In this document: piece after piece, positions 26,511 to 35,654 of the stretch
How positions within the stretch are numbered: the stretch's first letter is position 1
Layout: each line of letters opens with the position of its first letter
From: Deltaproteobacteria bacterium
GTDB taxonomy: Bacteria; Desulfobacterota; Desulfobacteria; Desulfobacterales; C00003060
Direction of reading: 5' to 3'
Assembly (NCBI GenBank): GCA_016930875.1
Contig: JAFGFW010000035.1
Coordinates: 1-55,842, forward strand
Length of the DNA stretch: 55,842 nucleotides
Program-made: the position numbers and the translations under genes
The notes under the pieces: generated by a model
Databases searched by the model: none
Seen by the model: the letters and a program-made list of their open reading frames with translations, nothing else
Told to the model about the DNA's origin: nothing

Positions 26511-27341
26511 ATGGTGCCAAAACTGATGCCTCATCGTACAAGTCAATTATTAGATTTATCCTTGCGTCGAGTTGCCAGATTCACAATTCGTCGGCTCATG
26601 GACCTGGCTTCACGGGTCGTGACTGGGTGCGTGGCTGGCCTGCCCGTTTCCTGGTTGGAGCGTGCTATCTGTGGCCTTGTTGAAAAAAGAGCGGGGCGTT
26701 TGGCGGCGGATGAGGCCCTTCGGTTCTTGTTTCGATTGGATTCAAGGTTCTATGCCCTCCAGGGACAAAAGGCCGTGGAATATGGTGGCGGCCTCCACAC
26801 CAAGCATCGCCACATCGGGTATCACGAGTTCTTCATTTCCAGAATCCATAAGGGCGAGAGAGTACTCGACGTGGGATGTGGCGTAGGCGCTGTGGCCTAT
26901 GATGTAGCTGAGCGGGCCGGAGCCCAGGTCGTGGCCATAGATTTCAACGCCCGGGCTATTGAAGAGGCCAGAAAACGCCGAAGCCATCGCCGGGTTGAAT
27001 ACCGTGTTGGCAATGTCTTGGAGGATGCTCTCGATGGACCTTTTGACGTTGTTATCCTGTCCAATGTACTAGAGCATTTGCAGGAGCGTTCGGCATTTCT
27101 TCGTCGTCTGAAAGAAGCAGCGAAACCCTCACGCATTCTGATCCGCGTGCCCCTCTTCGAACGGGATTGGCGTGTTCCTTTGAAGCGCGAGTTGGGCATG
27201 GAATGGCGCTTAGATCCGACCCATGAAATTGAATATGCCGTGGAGTCCTTTGACGAAGAATTGGGCTCAGCAGGACTCATTCTTTCCCACAGAGAGGTTC
27301 GATGGGGAGAGATTTGGGCAGAGGCGGTCGCACGTGGCTGA
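26511..27341 (+). CDS. Class I SAM-dependent methyltransferase
   Basis: 276 aa. Residues 1-100 are a basic, partly amphipathic extension of unknown role (RRVARFTIRRLMDLASRVV). The methyltransferase fold then begins with ERVLDVGCGVGAVAYDVAER, AQVVAIDFN, FDVVILSNVLEHLQER and PSRILIRVPLFERDW. The GT2 gene that follows starts 8 nt before its stop, indicating translational coupling. It probably modifies the same glycan as its neighbours. Confidence 0.83.
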   Translation: MVPKLMPHRTSQLLDLSLRRVARFTIRRLMDLASRVVTGCVAGLPVSWLERAICGLVEKRAGRLAADEALRFLFRLDSRFYALQGQKAVEYGGGLHTKHRHIGYHEFFISRIHKGERVLDVGCGVGAVAYDVAERAGAQVVAIDFNARAIEEARKRRSHRRVEYRVGNVLEDALDGPFDVVILSNVLEHLQERSAFLRRLKEAAKPSRILIRVPLFERDWRVPLKRELGMEWRLDPTHEIEYAVESFDEELGSAGLILSHREVRWGEIWAEAVARG

Positions 27342-28347
27342 ACCTATGGTGAGCGTACTGATGAGTGTTTACGATGGGGAACGCTATTTGCGTGATTCAG
27401 TCGAAAGTATGCTCAACCAGACCTTTGCTGACTTCGAATTTGTCATTGTAAACGATAGCTCGACCGATGCGTCGCGGGCCATCCTGGAAAGCTATGATGA
27501 TTCGAGGATTTTGCTTCTGCATAACCAGAAGAACAGGGGCCTGACATACTCCCTGAACAGAGGGTTAGCCGCGGCAAAGAGCGAATATGTGGCGCGGATG
27601 GATGCTGACGACATCTCCGTGCCTCAGCGATTGGAAAAGCAGGTGTCTTTTCTTAGAGCACATCCAGAGATTGGCATTCTGGGTTGCTCCTGCGACAACA
27701 TCGATTCAGAAGGTCGACGTGTCGGATCCAGCACCATGCCGGAAACTGACCTCGCGGTCCGCTGGGTCAGCCTTCTTGGAAATCCTTTTATACATTCTAC
27801 GGTGATGATTCGACGTGGCATCCTGGTTAGCAACGGCCTGAAGTATGACGAGACCTTTGAGACAGCGCAGGATTACGACCTCTGGACCCGGATGCTCCAG
27901 CACACACGTGGTGCGAATCTGGGCGAACGGCTTATTCGATACCGTTTGTGTGACAATGTGACTAGGAAACAGCGGAAGAGCCAGTTACAGAACCATGATA
28001 TCATTGCCGTGCGAACGATCCGAGAACAGCTACCCGACTTCATCGTCAACCCGGAGAGAATTAGTGAATTGGGTAGACTCTTTATTGGGGGCGATTATAG
28101 CACCCGTGAAGTTGCAGGAAAACGTGTCGCATTAGCCAACCTGTATCTCAACATGTTTGAGAAGTTCATGGACCGCTGCGACTCAGAGCCAAGCGGCAGG
28201 CGACTGAAACGTGACGTAGCGGCAAGGGCGGCTCGCATTATTTTTCATCGGCCTTTGCAACAGGGATGGATGACCACTCTGATGCGTCTAGCCATTCTTG
28301 AGCCCACCTTCGCACTCCCATTTTTTCCCAACTTGAGCAAAAAATGA
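27334..28347 (+). CDS. Glycosyltransferase family 2
   Basis: A GT-A inverting enzyme. The start region MVSVLMSVYDGERYLRDSV, FVIVNDSSTDASR, ARMDADDISVPQRL (the metal-binding DxD), and GNPFIHSTVMIRR followed by AQDYDLWTRM are classic for the WcaA/EpsE-like GT2 group. The frame is open from 27223, but domain logic points to GTG 27334 (overlapping the methyltransferase by 8 nt, GAGGCGG upstream) or ATG 27346. It is predicted cytosolic or membrane-associated. The stop overlaps the next gene by 4 nt (ATGA). Confidence 0.88.
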   Translation: MAEPMVSVLMSVYDGERYLRDSVESMLNQTFADFEFVIVNDSSTDASRAILESYDDSRILLLHNQKNRGLTYSLNRGLAAAKSEYVARMDADDISVPQRLEKQVSFLRAHPEIGILGCSCDNIDSEGRRVGSSTMPETDLAVRWVSLLGNPFIHSTVMIRRGILVSNGLKYDETFETAQDYDLWTRMLQHTRGANLGERLIRYRLCDNVTRKQRKSQLQNHDIIAVRTIREQLPDFIVNPERISELGRLFIGGDYSTREVAGKRVALANLYLNMFEKFMDRCDSEPSGRRLKRDVAARAARIIFHRPLQQGWMTTLMRLAILEPTFALPFFPNLSKK

Positions 28348-29795
28348 ACATTCTGCAAGTCAACGCCTTTGATGACTTTGGAGGAGCTGCGAGAATTGCG
28401 TGGAACCTGTTTGAAAGTTATCGAGGCCGCGGGCACAGGTCGTGGCTTGCCGTGGGGCACAAGGGATCGAACGATCCCAACGTCTTTCCGATCCCTAACG
28501 ATGCCAGTAGAGATGCCTGGGCCCGGTTATTCATCCGGATGGGAGATTTTCTTGGTCCGCTGAGAGAGAGGATCAAAGGGGCGGGGTTGCTTCGCAGACT
28601 TCTGATGGGTCCAGTGGGCCAGACCCGTAGATGGCATTCGATTAGAGCCGGTAGTGAAGACTTTGATTTTCCTGGGACGGGTAAGCTCTTGGATCTTTTG
28701 CCGGCTCGGCCAGATCTACTGCATGGCCACAACCTCCACGGTCGGTATTTCGACCTACGAAGGCTGCCATGGTTCAGCGCTCAATTCCCTGTTTTCTTGA
28801 CTTTGCACGACGCCTGGCTTCTAGGCGGACACTGCGCCCATTCCTTTGACTGTGAGCGCTGGGAAATGGGATGCGGGCATTGTCCGGACTTGACGATTCC
28901 CCCAGCCGTTTCTCGGGATGCTACGGCTGAGAACTGGCAGCGAAAACGCCGGATTTATGCTTTTAGCCGAGTGTATGTGGCCACGCCATCCCGCTGGCTT
29001 ATGCGTAAGGTGGAGCAATCCATCCTGGCGCCGGCAGTCGTCGATGCCAAGGTCATCCCAAATGGTATAGACCTCTCCGTGTTTTGCCCAGGTGATCGTC
29101 ATATTGCACGGCAGGCCCTGGGGATACCGGAGGGCGTGCGGCTGCTCCTTTCTACTGCCAAGGGGAAGCGGCGAAATATATGGCAAGATTACGAGGCGAT
29201 GGAAGATGCCATTGCAAAGGTTTCCGATCGTCTCCCCCAGACGGCAATATGGACTATTGTGCTCGGCCGTGATGAAAGACAGACGCGTGTTGGGCTAGCA
29301 CAGTTTCACTACCTCCCGCGTGAAAAGCGGCCTGATGCACTCGCACTTTATTACCAGGCGGCCGACATTTACATGCACCCTTCCCGAACCGACACATTCC
29401 CGTCTGCGGTTCTGGAAGCCCTTGGTTGCGGTATCCCGGTTTTGGCTACTGCTGTCGGGGGCATTCCAGAACAGGTGAAAGGATGCAGTGCCGTATCTCA
29501 AAGAGATGAAGATGATGAATTCAACACATTCTCCGTTGATGAGGCCACAGGAGTTTTGGTGCCATCCGGAGAAGGAAGTCACATGGCCGGAGCCCTTGAG
29601 TGGCTGCTGGAAGACAACACTTCACGGCATCGCATGGGTGAAAATGCAGCTCGCGATGCTCGTAGGCGTTTTGATCTCAACAGACAGGTGGACACGTATC
29701 TACAGTGGTATGAAGAAATCGTTGAGGCACACAGCCCCAAATCCTCGGTCCTTACCCAGACAACCTTATTGGAGACTCCCGGTTCGACGCCATAA
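28344..29795 (+). CDS. Glycosyltransferase family 4, WcaC-like
   Basis: A 483-aa GT-B enzyme starting ATG 28344 inside the previous stop. The N-terminal MNILQVNAFDDFGGAARIAW is typical of colanic-acid WcaC-like transferases. So is the Cys/His cluster in LTLHDAWLLGGHCAHSFDC followed by EMGCGHCPDL (about residues 152-186), which may bind metal or stabilise a loop. The donor domain has VIPNGIDLSVFCPG and HPSRTDTFPSAVLEALGCGI. The specificity is not known. The following gene begins 77 nt later. Confidence 0.87.
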   Translation: MNILQVNAFDDFGGAARIAWNLFESYRGRGHRSWLAVGHKGSNDPNVFPIPNDASRDAWARLFIRMGDFLGPLRERIKGAGLLRRLLMGPVGQTRRWHSIRAGSEDFDFPGTGKLLDLLPARPDLLHGHNLHGRYFDLRRLPWFSAQFPVFLTLHDAWLLGGHCAHSFDCERWEMGCGHCPDLTIPPAVSRDATAENWQRKRRIYAFSRVYVATPSRWLMRKVEQSILAPAVVDAKVIPNGIDLSVFCPGDRHIARQALGIPEGVRLLLSTAKGKRRNIWQDYEAMEDAIAKVSDRLPQTAIWTIVLGRDERQTRVGLAQFHYLPREKRPDALALYYQAADIYMHPSRTDTFPSAVLEALGCGIPVLATAVGGIPEQVKGCSAVSQRDEDDEFNTFSVDEATGVLVPSGEGSHMAGALEWLLEDNTSRHRMGENAARDARRRFDLNRQVDTYLQWYEEIVEAHSPKSSVLTQTTLLETPGSTP

Positions 29796-29872
29796 TTTCA
29801 ACCCGGAAGGGTTTAGTAGGCGAAAAAGATCTTTTCAAAGGTCTGTCACAGACTCGCAGACAATGAGATACA

Positions 29873-30916
29873 ATGGTGTGCAGTCGAACTCCAAATGACC
29901 TCCCAGTGCCTCCGCACGGTAAGACTTGCTGGCCATGGACAAAGGACAGCCCCCGAGTTCCCGAGACCATGCCCAACGGGCGCCCTTGGCCGAAGATTAG
30001 TGTGGTTACGCCATCGTACAACCAAGGAGAGTTTATCGAGGAGGCCATTAGGTCCGTGTTGTTACAAGCGTACCCGAATCTGGAGTATATCATCATTGAC
30101 GGCGGCAGCACAGACAACACGGTCGAAATCGTCCGGAGGTACGAATGCTGGCTGAGCCATTGGGTAAGTGAAAAGGACAGGGGTCAGGCTCACGCCGTGA
30201 ACAAGGGCTGGACATGGAGTTCCGGCCAAATTCTGGGGTGGCTCAATTCAGATGATGTTTACGCGCCAAAGGCGCTTTTTGCGGTGGCCGAAGCGTGGCA
30301 TGAGGCAGGCAAATCAAGCATGGTGTACGGAGATGCCCTTTCAACAAACGTCTTTCTGCGGCCCCACTCAAAGAAGAGTATGAACGGGTATTCTTTGAAA
30401 ACCATGCTCCTTGGGAAGTCTATGCCCCAACCCGCAGTTTTTCTATCCAAGGACTTTTTTTCTGAAATCGGGCCCCTGGATGAGACCCTTTACTACGCGC
30501 TTGATTTTGAGTTTTTCCTTCGTGCCTGGTTACACCCCAGTGCGGATTCGTTCTGTTACGTCCCGCGAGTATTGGCGTATTCACGCAGATATGGCGAGAC
30601 CAAGTGCCAAACCGGCGGCACTGGCCATGCCAAAGAGAATGTCGAGGTATTGAGAAGGATTTGGACAGACGGCATGCAGCCCTATCATGTCTCCAGAAAC
30701 TGGCGTATGGCGTTTTCTATGGCACTTGCCCGCCAGGTTGTGAGGTACTTAGACAGCGGCAATTTTTCTGAAGCGCTCAGCGTATTTCGGGAGGCGTTTA
30801 CGTGGTCCCCCTGGATGGTCGCGAACATGGCGAAGCCCCTGGGATACTTTGTCCTTGGAAAGCTTCGGTCCCAGCCTTCTCGATGGGCAGTAACGGAAAG
30901 CACAGGGGATCTCTAA
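29873..30916 (+). CDS. Glycosyltransferase family 2
   Basis: 347 aa. After a 45-residue proline-rich N-terminus comes the GT2 core KISVVTPSYNQGEFIEEAIR, YIIIDGGSTDNTVEIV, VSEKDRGQAHAVNKG and GWLNSDDVYAPKALF, with the acidic metal site at SDD. The fold continues through LDFEFFLRAWLHP. Start codons further inside (for example ATG 29969, before PNGRPWPKIS) would shorten the extension. It probably adds a single sugar to the lipid-linked glycan built by this locus. Confidence 0.87.
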   Translation: MVCSRTPNDLPVPPHGKTCWPWTKDSPRVPETMPNGRPWPKISVVTPSYNQGEFIEEAIRSVLLQAYPNLEYIIIDGGSTDNTVEIVRRYECWLSHWVSEKDRGQAHAVNKGWTWSSGQILGWLNSDDVYAPKALFAVAEAWHEAGKSSMVYGDALSTNVFLRPHSKKSMNGYSLKTMLLGKSMPQPAVFLSKDFFSEIGPLDETLYYALDFEFFLRAWLHPSADSFCYVPRVLAYSRRYGETKCQTGGTGHAKENVEVLRRIWTDGMQPYHVSRNWRMAFSMALARQVVRYLDSGNFSEALSVFREAFTWSPWMVANMAKPLGYFVLGKLRSQPSRWAVTESTGDL

Positions 30917-30999
30917 TTTCCCAGAATATCGTAACTCTAGATTCTTTCCCGAGTTCTCTCGTCGTTTCTTTCATGTGTGCCACTCCTCGGTGATACCCA

Positions 31000-32187
31000 A
31001 TGCAATTAAAGATTGCCTATATGACTAACAATGGGAAGATCCCATCCCGCAAAGCCGACGGCGTGGCGGTAATGAACACTTGCAGTCAATTGGCTCGTCA
31101 TGGCTTTGATGTCGAACTTGTAGTGCCGAGAGGACAGGTCCCCTCCTGTGAGACATCATTGCAGGGAAGGACGATTTGGGACTTTTACCAGGTTCCGGAG
31201 AGTTTCAAGATAACTTACTTTCCTTGTCCTTACTTCTGTTCTTTGCTCGGACACGCCGGATATGGCATGCTGGCAGTATCTTATGCAGCGCTTAAGGGCA
31301 AATCGTTGATCTATTCGAGACACATTGAACTGGCTTATCTGGCTGCATTATACGGGAGAATATCCATTTTCGAATCTCACAATTATCTTAAAGTCAGCCA
31401 ACACTCCCTTCTGCCCCACTGGATAAGAATGTTGAGAAACCGCGCGCGAAGGGTCGCTATGGTGGTAACAACCCAGGCCGGAGCAAAAGCCTATGAGGAC
31501 CGGGGGGTACCACGGGAACGCATACTAATCGCCCCGAATGGTGTTGATGTCAGGCGGTTTGTACTGACCGAATCAAGAGATGTGATTAGGAGATCGCTTA
31601 GGCTTCCGAAGGTAAAGACGATAGTCGGATTTAGCGGGCATCTGTATGAGGGAAGAGGTATTGAAGAATTGCTGGAATGTGCCAAGTTGTTGGATAGCCT
31701 CTTTTTCCTCATCGTAGGTGGTGAATCCGATGATATTCAAAGATGTGATGCTCTAGTTCAAGATCTGGGTTTGTCCAATGTTAGATTTGCTGGCTTTGTT
31801 TCCCAGTCGGAATTGCCGGGTTACGTTGCGGCGTCTGACATTCTCGTCATGCCCTATAGCGAAGCCACTCCAAGCCATAATTACATGTCACCCATGAAGA
31901 TGTTTGACTACCTGGCAAGTGGACGTCCAATAGTGGCTACAGATTTTCCAGTAGTCAGGGAAATCCTTCAGGATAGGCGAAACGCCGTCCTTGTTCCGCC
32001 GGGTAGCGGTAAAGCCTTGGCTGGTGGCATTGAGTGGTTGCTTCAGCATCCAGACTCAGCGAAAAATATTGGAGAACAGGCCAGACGAGATGCAGAAGGC
32101 TACTCCTGGGAGAACCGGGTTCGGCGAATCGTGACGTGGATGAGGGAAATGTTTTTTGAACATGCAGCACAATGCGGCGCGTCCTGA
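31000..32187 (+). CDS. Glycosyltransferase family 4
   Basis: 395-aa GT-B enzyme. Recognisable parts are MQLKIAYMTNNGKIPSRKAD at the N-terminus, IAPNGVDVRRF, IVGFSGHLYEGRGIEELLE, FLIVGGESDDIQ and VMPYSEATPSHNYMSPMKMF, followed by GRPIVATDFPVVREIL. The acidic EX7E pair of the family is altered in this loop. The ATG at 31000 lacks a clear Shine-Dalgarno. The last 32 nt overlap the next gene. Confidence 0.86.
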   Translation: MQLKIAYMTNNGKIPSRKADGVAVMNTCSQLARHGFDVELVVPRGQVPSCETSLQGRTIWDFYQVPESFKITYFPCPYFCSLLGHAGYGMLAVSYAALKGKSLIYSRHIELAYLAALYGRISIFESHNYLKVSQHSLLPHWIRMLRNRARRVAMVVTTQAGAKAYEDRGVPRERILIAPNGVDVRRFVLTESRDVIRRSLRLPKVKTIVGFSGHLYEGRGIEELLECAKLLDSLFFLIVGGESDDIQRCDALVQDLGLSNVRFAGFVSQSELPGYVAASDILVMPYSEATPSHNYMSPMKMFDYLASGRPIVATDFPVVREILQDRRNAVLVPPGSGKALAGGIEWLLQHPDSAKNIGEQARRDAEGYSWENRVRRIVTWMREMFFEHAAQCGAS

Positions 32188-33649
32188 CGAGATGATTGAG
32201 CCTCTCAAGCTATGCAAGTCCTTTTTCTTGACCCTTTCGCAAGAAGAAATAACGTATTGCCACTGGAAGAGCAATTGTCGTCTCACCAAGGCCTTGGCGG
32301 GAGAGACAGACCTTGACCTGTTGATTCATGGGGATGAAAAGTCCAGGTTTGAGCAGGCCCTTGAGATGTTTTCTTTCAAGAGGGTTATTTCTCCGCCGGA
32401 AAAGCAATATCCAGGCACCGAGGACTATCTGGGCTTCGATTATGATACTGGAAAACTGCTTCATTTGCACGTTCACTACAAAGTTGTCTTGGGCAGAAGG
32501 CACGTAAAGGAGTATCATTTGCCAATTGAAGGCGTAATTTTTGACAATCTTAGGGTCCTCCGGGACGTCAACGTGCCTTGTGCAGAGATAGAACTGCTTT
32601 TGCTCAGCATACGGGCAAACATGAAACTTGGCCTTACGTCAGTTTTTAGGGGGCTGATCAAACCAGGTATTGACGTTTATCCTGAAAACGTCATGGCTGA
32701 GTTCAGGTTTTTGTTGAAGCATTATGACGAGAGGAGATTTTTCGATTTTTTGTCGGTGACTCACCTTCCCCTGTCCCAATCCATATTAGCGTCCTACCTC
32801 AATAGACTAAGAAGGGGGCACCCTACGATAGGAACTGTCATGAAGGTAAGGACCCACATCCTCAAAGGGCTTAAGTCGTATCGGGAGTCTTCTACTATTT
32901 TGGTTTTCCCAAGGAGATTTGTCGCCGGTTTACGAGCCTTCCCGCTGGTCAGAAGACGTTTCCCGCCAAGGAAGAAGACAGTGGCAGGGGGAGGGAAAAT
33001 ATTCGTTCTTGTTGGAGCAGACGGGTCCGGAAAATCGACCTTGACAAAGGATTTAAGTGAATGGCTGTCCTGGAAACTTGCTGTGAAGACTTCCTATTTT
33101 GGGATACCGAAAACGATCGGTGTCCGGCTTGTTGTCTTGGTCGCTAATTTTTTTAGACTGCTGAAAAAGCTATGTCCCATCGAAATGTTGATCCGTCCAC
33201 TCGACTTGGTGGCGAAAGAGGCAAGCGCCAGGCGCTGGGTTTTCATTGCCAGGAAACGCTTGAGCGTATTCGCAGCATCTCGGCAGTTTGCCTCTATAGG
33301 CAGGATAGTGGTTGCAGATCGTTATCCCCTCCCCGCATTCCATGAGATGGAAGAGCCGATGGATGGGCCCAGAATAAAAGGAGAGCTTCGTGGGCAGACC
33401 AGCAGACTATCTGAACAGGAAGAGAGCTATTACTCCAAGATTCAATTGCCAAGCAAGGTGTTTGTTTTGCAAACCAGGGTTGACAAACTTCGTGAACGAA
33501 AGGGAGATGTGGAACTGAGAGTTCATGAAGCCAAGGCAAGGGCAGTCGATGCACTTGAGGATTCACACGTCATTGATGTGATAGATGGAAATCTGCCTTA
33601 TTCAGATGTTTTGTTAGACATAAAGAGAAGAATCTGGGAATCGTTATAA
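32156..33649 (+). CDS. Nucleotidyltransferase-like / thymidylate-kinase-like fusion protein
   Basis: Two domains are visible in 497 aa. Residues 20-130 contain YCHWKSNCRLTKALAGETDL with the acidic DLDLL pair, a pattern of nucleotidyltransferase-fold proteins found in glycan loci. Residues 275-497 open with a P-loop, IFVLVGADGSGKSTL, and end with a lid-like region (SEQEESYYSKIQLPSKVFVL, then LRERKGD) similar to thymidylate kinases. The middle is basic and helical. The substrate is unknown; a sugar, polyprenol or lipid kinase role is possible. The TTG at 32156 has GAGGGA at good spacing; ATG 32162 is the alternative. The stop shares one base with the next gene (TAATG). Confidence 0.7.
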   Translation: MNMQHNAARPDEMIEPLKLCKSFFLTLSQEEITYCHWKSNCRLTKALAGETDLDLLIHGDEKSRFEQALEMFSFKRVISPPEKQYPGTEDYLGFDYDTGKLLHLHVHYKVVLGRRHVKEYHLPIEGVIFDNLRVLRDVNVPCAEIELLLLSIRANMKLGLTSVFRGLIKPGIDVYPENVMAEFRFLLKHYDERRFFDFLSVTHLPLSQSILASYLNRLRRGHPTIGTVMKVRTHILKGLKSYRESSTILVFPRRFVAGLRAFPLVRRRFPPRKKTVAGGGKIFVLVGADGSGKSTLTKDLSEWLSWKLAVKTSYFGIPKTIGVRLVVLVANFFRLLKKLCPIEMLIRPLDLVAKEASARRWVFIARKRLSVFAASRQFASIGRIVVADRYPLPAFHEMEEPMDGPRIKGELRGQTSRLSEQEESYYSKIQLPSKVFVLQTRVDKLRERKGDVELRVHEAKARAVDALEDSHVIDVIDGNLPYSDVLLDIKRRIWESL

Positions 33650-34437
33650 TGTTTCACGTAGAATTTTTCGGTATGCCCGGTGCAGGCAAGACGACCCTCA
33701 AGAATGGTATGATAAAGAGGCTCAGGCTGAAGGGCCAGAGGTGTTTGGATGTTGAGGATGCTCTCTTGTCTTCACTCAAGAAAAGCAGAGATGATATCAT
33801 TACCCACTTTGTGTTCCGAATTCTTCCAGATAATGTGGGAGCAAAATTCCTGAACTCCCTTTTTATCAGGTCAAGATGTAGATTTGTCGCCCAAAACCGT
33901 TTTCTGTCATATAAAGGCACATCCCTTGAGGTCATACTGAAATCCGAGCCCTTTCGACTAATGTCAGCCGAAGCACGTGAGCTTGCTCTTTCAAGATTTC
34001 TGCGGACAGCCATAGACTACCAGACGATTAAAGAATACATTGAAGAAGCCGCTGTGGTTCCCTTTGATGAAGGATTCTTCCAGAGAGGAACCAGCTTGTT
34101 CGTTTCGGCTTCACCACACAGGAAGGCCCTTGCTGCTGAGTCTGTGTCTCCTTACTTCAACGCTGTGCCGTCGCCGGACCTTCTGATACTTGTGGAAGCG
34201 GATCATGGAGAATGTTTGAAAAGGATAGAAGCGCGAGGCCAACCAGGCCGGTTGAATCAAACGAAATGTTCATCAGCAACCTGGTTCCTCGCAGGCTGTC
34301 AGGAGTATGTTAGTCACGCATTGGAATGGGCAAAAGAGAGTGGGAGACCTCTCTTGAGAGTTGAAAACAACGGTTTGCCCCGGGAGGTTGCTACAGTGTT
34401 GTCTGACAAGGTATTTGACAAGTTGACGCCTGAATAG
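33649..34437 (+). CDS. P-loop kinase-like protein of unknown substrate
   Basis: 262 aa with Walker A GMPGAGKTTL at residues 8-17, followed by a helical region and a possible substrate-facing loop VVPFDEGFFQRGTSLF (about 137-152). A late strand LLILVEADHGECLKRIEARG precedes a lid-like arginine-rich segment, the arrangement of small-molecule kinases such as adenylate or shikimate kinases. The ATG overlaps the stop of the preceding gene as TAATG, so the two P-loop proteins are made together and may act in one step. No specific family is recognised. Confidence 0.6.
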   Translation: MFHVEFFGMPGAGKTTLKNGMIKRLRLKGQRCLDVEDALLSSLKKSRDDIITHFVFRILPDNVGAKFLNSLFIRSRCRFVAQNRFLSYKGTSLEVILKSEPFRLMSAEARELALSRFLRTAIDYQTIKEYIEEAAVVPFDEGFFQRGTSLFVSASPHRKALAAESVSPYFNAVPSPDLLILVEADHGECLKRIEARGQPGRLNQTKCSSATWFLAGCQEYVSHALEWAKESGRPLLRVENNGLPREVATVLSDKVFDKLTPE

Positions 34438-34474
34438 ATGGAGCGCCCTCTTCCCTTTCAAGAAGAGAGATGTC

Positions 34475-35629
34475 ATGGCATATTCAAGGAAAAAACCCCA
34501 CGTTTTGGTAGTGATGATGCAGCACAGTGGAGGAGGGGCGGAAAGACAGAGTATTCTCGTTGCCGAGGCAGTGAAGGAGGCCTTTGAGGTTACTATGGCA
34601 GTTGCAAAGCCGGTCCCTGATGCCTGGCGGATGTCAATGGAGGCCAAAGGCTTTAGTGTTACTGTTTTGCAAGACAAAGACACATTTCTGCAAAGAAGAC
34701 TGCGCCATCGTCGGCTTGTCGAGCTTTGTGCAACATTAGAGCCTGATCTGGTCTATTCAAGATGGATCAAACTGAATGTTGGCCTAGCCAAAGCGAAAGA
34801 CAGAGGTGACTTGAAATGCGGGGTCATCATTCAGGTGGCTAATACGTTATCGAAGTTGCTGGATAGCACTAGGCTTAGCAACCTACTGTTTAAAAAGAGT
34901 ATTTGCTCGTATTACCCAAAGGCAGATTTGATTTTGTGCAATGGGAATCTGGCTCGGATAGACCTCATTAATGAATTCGGGTTAGGTCCGGAGAAATGCC
35001 TTTATCTGCCCAATCTTCTGGAAGTGGGTCGAGTCCACTGTGGCATTCGTGAACATGGGCGGTCAAGGCAAGATGATCACCTTCGAATAGTGAGTGTAGG
35101 CCGGCTGATCGCTCAAAAGGATTACACAACTCTGCTCAGGGCCGTAGCAAAGATATCCGGAGATGTTCCGCTTAGCGTGGAGATTTTCGGGAATGGTCCT
35201 TACAAAAGGAAGATTGAAAGAGATATTGTGAAGTACAGGCTTGGTGACGTAGTGATGCTAAAAGGACCTGTTTCTAATCCGGAAACTTTCTTTCCCGATT
35301 TTGATCTTTTAGTTTCGTCTTCATTGTACGAAGGTATGTCTAACGTCATGCTTGAGGCAATGGCAGAGGGTTTACCGGTCGTGGTTAGCGAGGTTTCTGG
35401 TTCCCGAGATGTTCTAACAAATTCATCACAAGGGGTTGTTTTCCCACCTGGAGACGCGGATAAGCTTGGCAGCATATTAAAATCTCTAGCCCTCGATCGG
35501 GAACGGTTGATTATGCTCTCAAGGGAAGGCAGCAGACGAGCGGCAGACTTTGTCGTTCCCAAACTGAGGAAAAAGTATGAGGAGGTTTTCCTAAGTGTGC
35601 TTTCAAAGGATTGGACTGACACAACATGA
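34475..35629 (+). CDS. Glycosyltransferase family 4
   Basis: 384-aa GT-B enzyme, the last gene of the plus-strand locus. The N-terminal VLVVMMQHSGGGAERQSILV is the usual acceptor-side glycine loop. The C-terminal domain has IVSVGRLIAQKDYTTLLRAV, VEIFGNGPYKRKIE and the donor motif VSSSLYEGMSNVMLEAMAEG with EX7E, then LPVVVSEVSGSRDVL. It resembles WbpH/PglJ-like transferases in general form. It converges on the minus-strand glycosyltransferase gene with a 25-nt gap and no visible terminator hairpin. Confidence 0.9.
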   Translation: MAYSRKKPHVLVVMMQHSGGGAERQSILVAEAVKEAFEVTMAVAKPVPDAWRMSMEAKGFSVTVLQDKDTFLQRRLRHRRLVELCATLEPDLVYSRWIKLNVGLAKAKDRGDLKCGVIIQVANTLSKLLDSTRLSNLLFKKSICSYYPKADLILCNGNLARIDLINEFGLGPEKCLYLPNLLEVGRVHCGIREHGRSRQDDHLRIVSVGRLIAQKDYTTLLRAVAKISGDVPLSVEIFGNGPYKRKIERDIVKYRLGDVVMLKGPVSNPETFFPDFDLLVSSSLYEGMSNVMLEAMAEGLPVVVSEVSGSRDVLTNSSQGVVFPPGDADKLGSILKSLALDRERLIMLSREGSRRAADFVVPKLRKKYEEVFLSVLSKDWTDTT

Positions 35630-35654
35630 AAAACGCGATTCTCACTTGTACCGA

